From NCBI GenBank assembly GCA_965243695.1, contig CBDEWC010000047.1, positions 248,001-312,000 on the forward strand: 64,000 bases of DNA. Reading direction: 5' to 3'. Below the pieces are notes generated by a model. It ran no database searches. It saw nothing but the letters and a program-made list of their open reading frames with translations, and was not told the origin of the DNA. Below, piece after piece: positions 54,172-62,726 of this stretch. Position 1 is the first letter of the stretch. Each line of letters starts with the position of its first letter. The DNA is from JAKVCB01 sp965243695. Its GTDB lineage: Bacteria > Planctomycetota > Planctomycetia > Pirellulales > Lacipirellulaceae. Both the position numbers and the translations under genes were made by a program.

Positions 54172-55458
54172 ATGAACCTTTTAGTACCACGCAAGATGTT
54201 AGCAATTGGGGTAGTTGGTTTTTTGATGAGCCCCGTCCTGGGCGATTTGGCCCACGGTGCACAGCTGAGCAAAAAGTCAATTGGCCGAAGCCATGCCGCT
54301 GGGCGGTCCGCAAAAATTTCACGCGGGACGAGCAATGGTCTCTCGAGGAAGCAAGGTTACTCTCTTGGTGGGATTTCCAAGGGAACGACGGGTCAAAAGC
54401 GTGGTAGAAAAGGTTCGAGTGGGCTCCATTGGGCCAAGCCGAGCCCAGGCCTTGGAAATGGAATTTATCGGCCAGGTAACTCTGGCGCAAGAGTGGTAGG
54501 CGGACTGACCAATTCAGGCAAACCGACCACCAAGCCGAGTAAGCCGCCGTGGCAGATTTTGCCATTTCCACAGCCAAAGCCGTTACCGAATATTCTACCG
54601 AAACCGTTTCCGACGCCGAGGCCGTTTCCAAATTTTCCACCCATACCGCGTCCATGGCCAACTCCGGACAATACCGATTCGGACGATCAAGGATATGAGC
54701 CGGGAGGCGGACACGAAGGTGGCTGGAACACAGGTATTGGCATTGATTGGGGAGGCCTCCACCGGCGTCCACCTCGTGAATGGCGACCTGGTCCACGCAG
54801 ACCACGACCCGAGCGAGAACGAACACCCCGTCCGCAACGTCCACGCCCTGAGCCACCGCGTGAACAGGATGAGGCTGATACCCAGCCGGAAAGCCTCGAA
54901 GAAATGCCAAAGATCCAGGACCTGGAAGAGGCCCTGAAGGAGTTCAATAATCGCAAAGATTCTGACGCTCCGGAAGAACTGGCAGAGGTAAAGAGCTTTG
55001 CTGCCAAGTGTCTTGGATTACCGGTTGGGTGTGGCTGGTGGGTTGATTTTTGTTGCTGGCAGTGGTGGGACTGGTGCTATTGCCGCTGGTACTGGAACTG
55101 CTGGACGCCGTGCTACTGGGACTATGTGTATTGCCCACGACGAGTCGTGATTATCGACGGCTCGCGCCGAGTGTTTGAAGAGATGAGTTATTACCTTGGA
55201 ATAACAGGATCGGAAATCCCGAACCTTGGCTTTGGGATCCAGCAGGTGAAAGCAGATTCGCCAGCTGAGCGCGCCGGCTTGCAGGTTGGCGACGTGATCA
55301 CGAGTGTCAACGGCAGGGAAATGGCTGGTCAGGAAGTACTCGTTGAGGCAATGCAGCGCTATGATGGTGAGCTTGAATTGGAAGTAATCACTGGAGATTC
55401 GAATCAGCTATGGCCGGTACAAGTTATTGCTGATCGAGTGCGAATTTCCTCCTTTTGA
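54172..55458 (+). CDS. PDZ-domain exported protein with Pro-rich linker and Trp/Cys-rich patch
   Basis: 428 residues from the second of two adjacent ATGs (54172), with GGAG 7 bases upstream. Layout: signal peptide (~5-25), basic Gly/Ser/Lys-rich segment (~28-120), Pro-rich linker (~122-165), an acidic then Pro/Arg-rich stretch, a short helix ('IQDLEEALKEFNNRKDS'), then a patch of about 40 residues (~284-323) packed with Trp, Cys and Tyr ('CGWWVDFCCWQWWDWCYC'). A PDZ domain closes the protein ('AGLQVGDVITSVNGREMAG'). There is no protease domain. A periplasmic or surface scaffold is the most that can be said. The Cys could bind metal or form disulfides. Confidence 0.82.
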   Translation: MNLLVPRKMLAIGVVGFLMSPVLGDLAHGAQLSKKSIGRSHAAGRSAKISRGTSNGLSRKQGYSLGGISKGTTGQKRGRKGSSGLHWAKPSPGLGNGIYRPGNSGARVVGGLTNSGKPTTKPSKPPWQILPFPQPKPLPNILPKPFPTPRPFPNFPPIPRPWPTPDNTDSDDQGYEPGGGHEGGWNTGIGIDWGGLHRRPPREWRPGPRRPRPERERTPRPQRPRPEPPREQDEADTQPESLEEMPKIQDLEEALKEFNNRKDSDAPEELAEVKSFAAKCLGLPVGCGWWVDFCCWQWWDWCYCRWYWNCWTPCYWDYVYCPRRVVIIDGSRRVFEEMSYYLGITGSEIPNLGFGIQQVKADSPAERAGLQVGDVITSVNGREMAGQEVLVEAMQRYDGELELEVITGDSNQLWPVQVIADRVRISSF

Positions 55459-55656
55459 TGACCCGTGGTAAAAATTCGGTTGGCGGGGCAGGGCAGGTCC
55501 ATGTGGCCTGCCCTGCTTTCGTGCGCATTTCAGTTCTGCTTCAACCGGGCTCGTGAAAATTATGTCAATCAAAGCCCCACGAAAGAGATCATGGAATTAA
55601 TGTGCTCCCGGGGCGAAAAGCAGATGCTAAGATCAGGGTAGCTCTAGGGAAAACGT

Positions 55657-56208
55657 CTAGGCAAGATCTTTCTTCGTGCGCCTGTGGGATAAACTAATTA
55701 ACTGCGAGGAGTTCGAAACCTTGGCGGTTTTGATCGCGGTGAGGACGTGGGGTGGCAGGTTCGGTACGTATTGCTTTTGCCACGAGGGATCTAAGTAGTC
55801 CCTATTCGAGATTATCCCTCGGCAACTTGGGCTACCGCAGTTGCATTCCATTTCATAGACGAGATCGATGTCGCAGGTTGAGTAGTCGTAGGTAATCTCT
55901 TCGCCTGCGCGGATATCGCCCCGAGCGATAAGGGAGTCGCTGCCCACCCACAAGGTGTTAGGGCTGCAAGAGTGGTTCATTTCACGCGAGAGCCCTTCGG
56001 GAAGCGAGTAGCGGTCGACACCACATTGGAAACCGTACCAATTAAAGGCTCTGATCCGCTCTTCCTGCCATGTCTGAATCTCATTCAAGGTGAATGTGGG
56101 TTCGTCCAGTTTCCATACGAGGGTCCCCTTGCATATCAGTTGGGTCGTTAGGAGACCATTTCTATGAATTGCTCCTTTGCTGCGCATTACGATCGCCGAA
56201 TGTAACAT
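55657..56208 (-). CDS. SET-domain methyltransferase-like protein with post-SET cysteines
   Basis: 183 residues from the start at 56208, preceded by an AGGGGAAG site; an ORF start at 56304 would overlap the upstream gene. The SET core is complete: 'MNHSCSPNT' (NHSC at 78-81), 'GDIRAGEEITYDYS' (EITYDY at 104-109), and a post-SET-like set of Cys at 112, 122, 124 and 129 ('CNCGSPSC'). SET proteins transfer methyl from S-adenosylmethionine to Lys. It starts 20 bp after the SpeD-SpeE fusion gene on the same strand, probably co-transcribed. The target is unknown. Confidence 0.88.
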   Translation of the reverse strand: MLHSAIVMRSKGAIHRNGLLTTQLICKGTLVWKLDEPTFTLNEIQTWQEERIRAFNWYGFQCGVDRYSLPEGLSREMNHSCSPNTLWVGSDSLIARGDIRAGEEITYDYSTCDIDLVYEMECNCGSPSCRGIISNRDYLDPSWQKQYVPNLPPHVLTAIKTAKVSNSSQLISLSHRRTKKDLA

Positions 56209-56228
56209 GGGCGTGAGCTTCCCCTGGC

Positions 56229-57593
56229 CTATGAACGCGACTTCACCACAGTGGGAATTGACGGAGGGAAAACCTGACTCGCATGGTGCATCGCCGGCGA
56301 CCAATGCTTAGTGGTAATTTCTCGTTGAACTTGAAGCTCTGTGAGTGTCGTGGAATCTGGCCCGGACGTATCGTAGGATCGGGACGCTATGAGGAATACG
56401 TACTCCCCGCAGTGGTAGCTCGGCATGGGCAGTCTGAAGCTGGTTGTACTGCCTAGGTGTCTGGTCATGCGGCGGTGCGTCTGCTGGAGAAACTCCATGT
56501 CTAGCATCGAACCCGTCTGGACAGCACATATGCCGTCGTCGGCGAGCGCATTGGCGACTGTGGCGTAGAAATCATCTTCAAACAGAGCTTCCGACGGGCC
56601 CACGGCGTCGTTGCAGTCAATAATGGCTACGTCAAAAGCCCCCTCGAACCGTTGCAGAGCCTTACTTGCGTCTTCGAAAAGCAGCGTGACTCGTGGGTCT
56701 CGGAATGCTCCGGCATTCAGGCTTGGTAAATGTTTAGCGGCGGCGCGGACGAACTGCTCATCAATGTCGATCATCACGACTTGCTCAGGATTGTGCCGAA
56801 GAACTTCGCGCAATGCACCACCGTCTCCCCCTCCTACGATAACTACACGTTGAGGATTAGGGTGTGTAAACATGGTGGGGTGTATGAGCATCTCATGGTA
56901 GATGTGCTCATCGAAGGTTGAAAGCTGCACGATTCCATCCAGAACGAGCACGCGATCATACACAGGGTTATCGAAAATCAGGCACTCCTGAAACTGCGTA
57001 CGCTCTTTGTGTACAACCTCGGTAATAAGGAAGCCGTGACTGACATTCCCGTGCCTACATCCAGGAACAGACCTTTCGCAAAACCAGTTGTCGCCATTCT
57101 CACACCCATCGCGGAGAGGGATCTCGCTAGAAGTTGTTTCGACCGAGGCGATCGAGTCTGCATTACCGCGTGCAAGTTCCAGAAGTTCAGTACGGCTGGC
57201 AGAAAGGGTCGAGGCCAGAGCTTCATGGGCTTCCAGTGGATTGCAGTCGCCACACGTGTAGATATCTACAGCAGCATAGCTGGCTTCCGGCCAAGTATGG
57301 ATTGAGATATGAGATTCAGCAAGGATAGCGACAGCGGTGACGCCGAGGTGCTCAAACCGATGGTTGTGCACTGACATTACCGTTGCGCCAGCTGCGTGAG
57401 CAGCCTCAGTGAGGAGTGCGCTCAGTGCGGATTCGTCGTTCAGCAAGTCAGTATCGCAATCCCAGTAGTCAACGAGCAGATGTCGACCGACTGGGCTCTT
57501 GTTAATGTCTGCTGGAACAGGTTGGCGTTGGTACTTCTTCGGGGGGGGCGCGGTAGAGCAAACTTGCATTGAGGCTTCATTTTGGAATTGCAT
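56229..57593 (-). CDS. speDE: S-adenosylmethionine decarboxylase - spermidine synthase fusion
   Basis: 454 residues. The N-terminal SpeD part (about 30-145) has the autocleavage motif ESHIS with E93-S94 (S94 becomes the pyruvoyl group), H99 in 'IHTWPE' and C114 in 'YTCGDC'. These three residues have the spacing known from Thermotoga SpeD, so the decarboxylase should be active. The C-terminal SpeE part (about 180-430) has 'FDNPVYDRVLVLDGIVQLS', the Gly-rich GGGDGGALREVLRH (254-267), 'VMIDIDEQF' and 'IIDCNDAVGPSEALF'. The protein would make decarboxylated S-adenosylmethionine and transfer its aminopropyl group to a diamine in one polypeptide. The N-terminal ~25 residues are extra. Confidence 0.95.
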   Translation of the reverse strand: MQFQNEASMQVCSTAPPPKKYQRQPVPADINKSPVGRHLLVDYWDCDTDLLNDESALSALLTEAAHAAGATVMSVHNHRFEHLGVTAVAILAESHISIHTWPEASYAAVDIYTCGDCNPLEAHEALASTLSASRTELLELARGNADSIASVETTSSEIPLRDGCENGDNWFCERSVPGCRHGNVSHGFLITEVVHKERTQFQECLIFDNPVYDRVLVLDGIVQLSTFDEHIYHEMLIHPTMFTHPNPQRVVIVGGGDGGALREVLRHNPEQVVMIDIDEQFVRAAAKHLPSLNAGAFRDPRVTLLFEDASKALQRFEGAFDVAIIDCNDAVGPSEALFEDDFYATVANALADDGICAVQTGSMLDMEFLQQTHRRMTRHLGSTTSFRLPMPSYHCGEYVFLIASRSYDTSGPDSTTLTELQVQREITTKHWSPAMHHASQVFPPSIPTVVKSRS

Positions 57594-57600
57594 TAATTAT
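57367..57600 (-). repeat. speD 5' region, left member of a ~235-bp direct repeat
   Basis: The first ~75 codons of the SpeD-SpeE gene and a few upstream bases are duplicated, same strand and clearly similar, at about 59200-59435. The two copies flank about 1.6 kb containing a ThiF remnant and the TupA-like gene. Confidence 0.9.
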
Positions 57601-57723
57601 TAAATCTCCCTTGGTGGTGTAGCATTCCTTCTGTAAAACACCAGAGACCGCCCCACGGGTTCGAACAGTATCAAAAGGGCCTCTGGAGGTCGACACTAAT
57701 TTTCTATTCAAAGCCTTTACTAA

Positions 57724-57996
57724 AGCGGGCTTGATGGAAAACGCAGCAGCGGTTCAGCCGTTTTGTGTGGTTGCAATTCCGTGCAGATTTCTGCCCCTGC
57801 TGGCGGCAAAGTCTCGTTTCCGCAATTGGCCAAAAAGCGGGCTTCGGTGGGTGAGGTCACCCACAATCCCTACTTACTACGGGTGACCGTTGGGGAATAC
57901 CAGTTAACGGTCTTTGCAGATGGTCGGAGAATCGTCGCAGGAACCGATGATGTTAGTATCGCCCGCTCTCTGGTGGCGAAGCGCATTGGAAGCTAG
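57724..57996 (+). pseudogene. 3' remnant of a ThiF/MoeB-type adenylyltransferase gene
   Basis: The frame opens after a stop at 57721 and gives about 90 residues. They begin 'LDGKRSSGSAVLCGCNSVQIS' (a likely CGRN changed to CGCN) and end 'NPYLLRVTVGEYQLTVFADG' then 'DDVSIARSLVAKRIGS'. This is the characteristic C-terminal tail of MoeB/ThiF/HesA proteins. The N-terminal adenylation domain (about 250 residues) is missing. An in-frame TTG at 57763 could start a 77-residue peptide, but I read it as a decayed gene end. Confidence 0.75.
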
Positions 57997-58263
57997 CATT
58001 CGCACACTTGTCCTGCTTCCCCATTCTTCCGTAGTTGGTCCAGTAGCGCGAAGCTGTAACGACAGAAGCTGCCCTTTTCAATTCGCCAACCATTATGACC
58101 GATCCAATGCAAAAGACTGAAGGACTGCTCTTTCGGGCTGATTGCCAACCCGACAGCCAAAAATCACCACCTGTGAAGCCGGGGTAGCCATTGGTCACCC
58201 AATCTTTTCTGCCTGACCCTGGGTGCCAGGTATTTCCCGCTTCAATTTCGAACGTGCAACACG
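57997..58263. other. intergenic region
   Basis: 267 bp between the ThiF remnant and the TupA-like gene. A minus-strand frame overlaps it without recognisable content. Confidence 0.4.
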
Positions 58264-59172
58264 ATGGCAACGCTTGATCCCTTGGTAACCGTTAAACCTT
58301 CTGATTCTGTAGCAGTTGCTCCCTCTGCCAATACGGCGCGTCGGAAGATAAAAAGACGATTCAGGAGGCATTTAGGCTACACGCCAGATTTGGAACATCC
58401 GAGAACTTACTGCGAAAAAGTCCAGTGGCTTAAATTGAATCAGCAAGGAAATGATGCAAAAATCATCGCGCGCGCGGACAAGTATTTGGTGAGGAATTAC
58501 ATCAAAGAAAACGGGCTTGGTCAGCATTTGGTGAAGTTGTATGGTGTTTATGAGAGACCTGAAGAAATAAATTGGCAAGAACTCCCTCATCGCTTTGTTC
58601 TGAAGTTGAACAATGCTTCAGGTCCGAAGTATCGCTGGTTTGCAAAAGAAAAGTCCACATTCTCCGTTTCCAAGTTTGAAGTGGAGGTAAGAAGAAGACT
58701 AAGTAGAAAGTTCGGTCGCAAATTCGGGGAGTTCCATTACGGAAAAATCCCTCCAAAGATTATTGCGGAAGAATATCTGGAAGAAGACGGCAAGCCAATT
58801 AGAGACTATAAGTTCTATTGTTTTCATGGGAAGTGCGTCTTCTTGTCTGTGGAAGAAGGCGCGGCAGAGGGTCCCAATGTCATGGAGTATTACAATGTTG
58901 AATGGGAAAAGCATCCGGTCAAGTTTTTCGACGACTATCCTCGACCTCATTCTTCATTTTCGAGACCAGCTAACCTTGAACGCATGGTCTCTGTCGCTGA
59001 AACTTTGAGTCAAGGATATCCTCATTTGCGGGTTGATTTGTACTGTGTAAATGGCCATGTGTTCTTTGGGGAACTAACTTACTCGCCGGAATCCGGATTT
59101 ATTGAATGGGATCCCCTATCGCTAGATTTTGAGTATGGGAAGCTCATAGATATCAAGAACATTTCCCACTAG
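58264..59172 (+). CDS. TupA-like ATP-grasp family protein
   Basis: 302 residues. The sequence fits the TupA-like ATP-grasp family: 'HPRTYCEKVQWLKLN' (the family's FNEKIQWLKL motif), 'ARADKYLVRNYIKENGLGQHL', 'PHRFVLKLNNASG', 'PPKIIAEEYLEEDGKPIRDYKFYCFHGKCVFLSV' and 'LRVDLYCVNGHVFFGELTYSPESGF'. The family is found in surface polysaccharide and teichuronopeptide clusters and is thought to form an amide or ester link. The gene is visibly AT-richer than most of the window, suggesting transfer. Lone gene, flanked by the two copies of the speD repeat. Confidence 0.87.
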   Translation: MATLDPLVTVKPSDSVAVAPSANTARRKIKRRFRRHLGYTPDLEHPRTYCEKVQWLKLNQQGNDAKIIARADKYLVRNYIKENGLGQHLVKLYGVYERPEEINWQELPHRFVLKLNNASGPKYRWFAKEKSTFSVSKFEVEVRRRLSRKFGRKFGEFHYGKIPPKIIAEEYLEEDGKPIRDYKFYCFHGKCVFLSVEEGAAEGPNVMEYYNVEWEKHPVKFFDDYPRPHSSFSRPANLERMVSVAETLSQGYPHLRVDLYCVNGHVFFGELTYSPESGFIEWDPLSLDFEYGKLIDIKNISH

Positions 59173-59199
59173 TTGTGGAGTTGTCAGCGATGGGTGTGG

Positions 59200-59424
59200 C
59201 ACTGACATTACAGTTGCACCAACTGCGTGAGCGGCCTCAGTGGAGAGTGCGCTCAGTGCGGATTCGTCGTTCAGCAAGTCAGTATTGTAATTCCAGTAGT
59301 CAACGAGCAGATGTCGACCGACTGGGCTCTTGTTGATATCTGCTGGAATAGGTTGGCGTTGGCACTTCTTTGGGGGAGGCGAGATAGGGCAAACTCGCCT
59401 TGAGGTTTCATTTTGGGATTGCAT
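59200..59424 (-). pseudogene. truncated duplicate of the speD 5' end
   Basis: Minus-strand frame from 59424 encodes 'QSQNETSRRVCPISPPPKK' and 'PADINKSPVGRHLLVDYWNY', paralleling residues 1 to about 75 of the SpeD-SpeE fusion. It then leaves homology at 'GATVMSV' and runs into unrelated sequence to 59122. It lacks the ESHIS cleavage site and the whole synthase, so it cannot be functional as SpeD. The nucleotide copies remain highly similar, so the duplication is fairly recent. Confidence 0.88.
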
Positions 59425-59435
59425 TATTCATGACG
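59200..59435 (-). repeat. right member of the ~235-bp direct repeat
   Basis: Copy of 57367-57600 in the same orientation, including the start codon and adjacent bases. See the truncated speD entry. Confidence 0.9.
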
Positions 59436-59502
59436 AAAAAAATCGGTCTCATGCAGAAACAGATAACCAGCTTGGCTGAAAGAAATCCTTGAAGGGTAAA
59501 AC

Positions 59503-60120
59503 TTGGTTAGGCTCGGCGAGCGTCTTCACCCAGGAAACACTACATTGATAGCCAATAAACTTGAAACAGCTTCAGTTGAAGTAGATACTATCTCCACCTT
59601 TCGCACCACATGGTTTGAACGCTTGGAGTATTTACATCAAATTGCCACTGAGAATTCAGGGCTTGAGTGTGCCTCTCGCTGTACTGCGCGCTGCTGTCCC
59701 CAGTCTGTAGCATCAATAGATCCTGCTGATGCTGTAGGTCATGTCGCCATTATGCTGCCGTTCGAGATGGAATATCTAATCTCAAAAACCAACGCAACCT
59801 CTTCGCAATTTCAAAGCGAGCCCCTTGAGATTGCCCCAGGTATCACCATTGACATCGGATTTATCACTAACGCTACCCCTTGCCCCTTTCTAACTGCAGA
59901 TCACAAATGTGGCATACACAGTATCCGCCCGCTGGACTGCCGCAGCTTTCCTCTCATTCCAGTCTTTAATCTGGATGGCACAATAAGTTTTCGTGTGGAT
60001 GCTGAATGCCCATCCGCATGTACATTTTCGCCCATTTATGAAACCCAGCTAAAAAAAGTGTGGGAAGACTTACTGCCCAGCCTGCCTATGAACTATCGAA
60101 TGTTATACAACCGATTGTAA
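59503..60120 (+). CDS. YkgJ-family cysteine-cluster protein
   Basis: 205 residues from a TTG at 59503 with GAAGGG about 6 bases upstream; no ATG is available before the conserved core. The family signature is present: an N-terminal CX3CX3CC cluster ('CASRCTARCC') and a second group 'CPFLTADHKCGIHSIRPLDCRSFP'. These eight-odd Cys chelate zinc or an iron-sulfur centre in YkgJ/UPF0153 proteins, whose activity is not well defined. Moderately AT-rich. Lone plus-strand gene within the accessory region. Confidence 0.85.
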   Translation: MVRLGERLHPGNTTLIANKLETASVEVDTISTFRTTWFERLEYLHQIATENSGLECASRCTARCCPQSVASIDPADAVGHVAIMLPFEMEYLISKTNATSSQFQSEPLEIAPGITIDIGFITNATPCPFLTADHKCGIHSIRPLDCRSFPLIPVFNLDGTISFRVDAECPSACTFSPIYETQLKKVWEDLLPSLPMNYRMLYNRL

Positions 60121-60310
60121 GCTTCCACGCCTCAGAGATGCTATGTCCAAAGTTGGTTTTGAGAGAGTCTCTGAACTAGCAGTGTACTTGTGGCACGCAA
60201 AATCCGTTTTGCACCCGAGTGTTTCATCTTAGATCCTCACAGCAACGACTACGAATAATCGAAAGTGCTATTTTTGGAAAATTCACATGACACACTACTT
60301 AAGATGTCTC

Positions 60311-60736
60311 TCACTCGACAGTCTTCTTGAGAAGGTCATTGTAGAGTTTCAACAGTTGCTTCGAATCGTCGGAGCAGAAAAGCTTCGGGTGGAATCGCAC
60401 GCAAACTGTCAGTTCGCCTGCATATTCTATAACCATGAAAACGGCATGCGTCTTTGGTCGAACTGGCGGAGCACCCGTGATACGTATCAGGACAACATTC
60501 CCAGCTTTTACCCTCCCGTTGACCGAGGGAAGCCCTTGATGAAAGTGCCTGACTGGATTGCTTAGGTTCGAGAGAATCGCCGTTGCAATACAATGGTGAC
60601 CACTGAAAGCCATTGCTAGGAGACCGGGAATCTTCGCTGCTAGAGCTAAATAACCATTATAAATCATCCCTATAGGTTCTAGTACTTGATCAGGTGGGTT
60701 TCTTGCCGGATGTCTTCCGGAAACGCAGAGGAGTCG
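60311..60736 (-). pseudogene. 3' remnant of an acyltransferase/condensation-type gene
   Basis: The frame is open from just after a stop at 60737-60739 to 60311. It reads 'MIYNGYLALAAKIPGLLAM', 'CIATAILSNLSNPVRHF', 'GNVVLIRITGAPPVRPKTH', 'VFMVIEYAGELTVCVRFHPK' and ends 'QLLKLYNDLLKK'. This looks like the C-terminal end of the wax-ester-synthase/alcohol-acetyltransferase-like (CoA-dependent acyltransferase) proteins that end in a similar 'VLSNLG...YAGRLT' pattern. The N-terminal ~300 residues with the HHxxxD motif are missing. Assignment from pattern memory; could be a small intact ORF of 118 residues from 60667. Confidence 0.55.
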
Positions 60737-61048
60737 TCTATCGGACTTGTGTGCCTCGTCAAGAAAGTGTGAGACGTAAACCCAACGAATTCCGATTCGG
60801 AAGAATCAATAGGCGGCACCCACATGGGAATATTCTGCAGATAGGATGAGGAAGGCGCAAAAACTTCTCTTTCTCTTCGCCGGTTCGTACCGGAATGGAG
60901 ATGGGAATAGTCAAATCGACGCTATCACACGGAATAACCTTCTCGCAACCAAGCCGACTTCCGGGCAAGAAGTTGAAGGATATAAGTCAGATCAAAGAAA
61001 CAAAGATCTCCCCTGACGGTCAGTTGGAAAGGCAGATCAAACTCAATT
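60737..61048. other. intergenic region, nothing recognised
   Basis: 312 bp between the acyltransferase remnant and the decarboxylase stop. Short frames only. It may contain further decayed sequence. Confidence 0.35.
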
Positions 61049-62215
61049 TTAAAAAGATGCAATTTGGTCGGCTCCTGAACCAAATATGTAATCTCTGAAA
61101 CTAAATTTCTTCTGCACAACAGGATTACCGGTGGAATCTATTGAGTAAATTGTCGGTAAATTTATTCCGTTGAAAAAGTTCCATTTCGATATCGTATAGG
61201 CACCCATTTTCTCAAAAACAATCCTTTTCCCGACCCTTATCGGCTCACTAAAACAGTATTCGCCAAAGCAATCCCCTGCTAGACAGCTACAGCCCGCAAG
61301 AATCACCTTGTAATCGCCATCTTTAGTTTCTGAAGCTACGTTCGGTTGGAACTGGTACTCGAATACTTCTGGCATGTGGTTCACACTAGTGTCAAGAATT
61401 GCGACTGGGCAGTCACCCCCTTCAATTACATCTAGGACCGTTGCCACGAGACATCCTGCGTCCCTAACAACAGCGTTTCCAGGCTCAATAAACACATCCA
61501 ATCCGAATTCCGCCTTTAGTCGCTGCACAGTTTCCACAAGTGGCTGTGTATCCAAATCCTCATTCAGAAAATAACCGCCACCAAGATTGACCCAATTAGC
61601 GTGTTTAAAAAGCCAAGTAGCTTTAGATAAGACGGAGTCAACAGTTTCTCTTAATTCGTTTAGATTAAGAGACTCGCAATTATTATGAATATGGACACCT
61701 GAGAAGACATTTCGAATTTCGTTGGATTTGGATTCGGGCAACCTATCCAATTGGATACCGAGTTTCGAACCCTTGCGGCAGGGATCGTACCGCGGATCGC
61801 TTAAATAAGAGTGATGCGGATTGATACGAAGCCCAACTTTCTCTGAACTGTAACCTACTGCAAGGAGAGCCTCGGCTTGACGAAGAGAATTAGCGGTTAT
61901 TGTATTGCAGAGCTCCGTCAGATCGCCGAAGTCATCCGACTTGATCGCAGGAGAGACGTGATGAATTGTTTGTTGTAGTTTCTTCGATCCAGCTACTATC
62001 AGTGCATCAAAGCGTGAACTCACGGAATATCCGTCGACATGATCACTCAGGAATTCAATAATGGGGGATAGACATGCCGGCTTAGTAGAGAAAAGAAAGC
62101 GACAATCGGCATCTTCGCAAATCGATCTTATTCTGGACGCTGTGGAGTTCAGCACGGATTCCGAGTACACAAATGCAGGAGTTTCTATCTCGTTAGAATA
62201 CAAAGCAGCAGTCAC
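61049..62215 (-). CDS. nspC: carboxynorspermidine decarboxylase-like PLP enzyme
   Basis: 388 residues of the alanine-racemase-fold group IV decarboxylase family, close to NspC. K45 in 'FLFSTKPACLSPI' is the likely PLP lysine, followed by 'YDPCRKGSKLGIQLDRLPES', H175 in 'GVHIHNNCES', 'WVNLGGGYFL' (GGG 212-214), 'FIEPGNAVVRDAGCLVATVLDV', 'AILDTSVNHMPEVFEY' and 'AGCSCLAGDCFGEYCF'. NspC removes CO2 from carboxynorspermidine or carboxyspermidine. Its usual partner dehydrogenase is not in the window, but the SpeD-SpeE fusion lies 3.5 kb away on the same strand. AT-richer than the window average. Confidence 0.85.
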   Translation of the reverse strand: MTAALYSNEIETPAFVYSESVLNSTASRIRSICEDADCRFLFSTKPACLSPIIEFLSDHVDGYSVSSRFDALIVAGSKKLQQTIHHVSPAIKSDDFGDLTELCNTITANSLRQAEALLAVGYSSEKVGLRINPHHSYLSDPRYDPCRKGSKLGIQLDRLPESKSNEIRNVFSGVHIHNNCESLNLNELRETVDSVLSKATWLFKHANWVNLGGGYFLNEDLDTQPLVETVQRLKAEFGLDVFIEPGNAVVRDAGCLVATVLDVIEGGDCPVAILDTSVNHMPEVFEYQFQPNVASETKDGDYKVILAGCSCLAGDCFGEYCFSEPIRVGKRIVFEKMGAYTISKWNFFNGINLPTIYSIDSTGNPVVQKKFSFRDYIFGSGADQIASF

Positions 62216-62635
<420 letters not shown>

Positions 62636-62726
62636 CGATGATGGACTCTGAAAATCGTAGCCTCACGTTTGGCAGGCTGTCAATTGGACTCGTGAGGTTC
62701 TTTCCCTCGGAACCGGTTACCTCCCC

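Noticed and set aside
53804..54910. 368-codon minus-strand frame opposite the PDZ gene
   Set aside because: It is antisense to the Pro- and Gly-rich part of a real gene; that composition suppresses stops on the other strand.
59122..59424. 100-residue protein as an intact gene
   Set aside because: It is a truncated copy of the SpeD N-terminus with unrelated sequence after residue ~75 and no catalytic site.
60287..60565. 92-codon plus-strand frame
   Set aside because: It is antisense to the acyltransferase-like remnant, which has the recognisable content.
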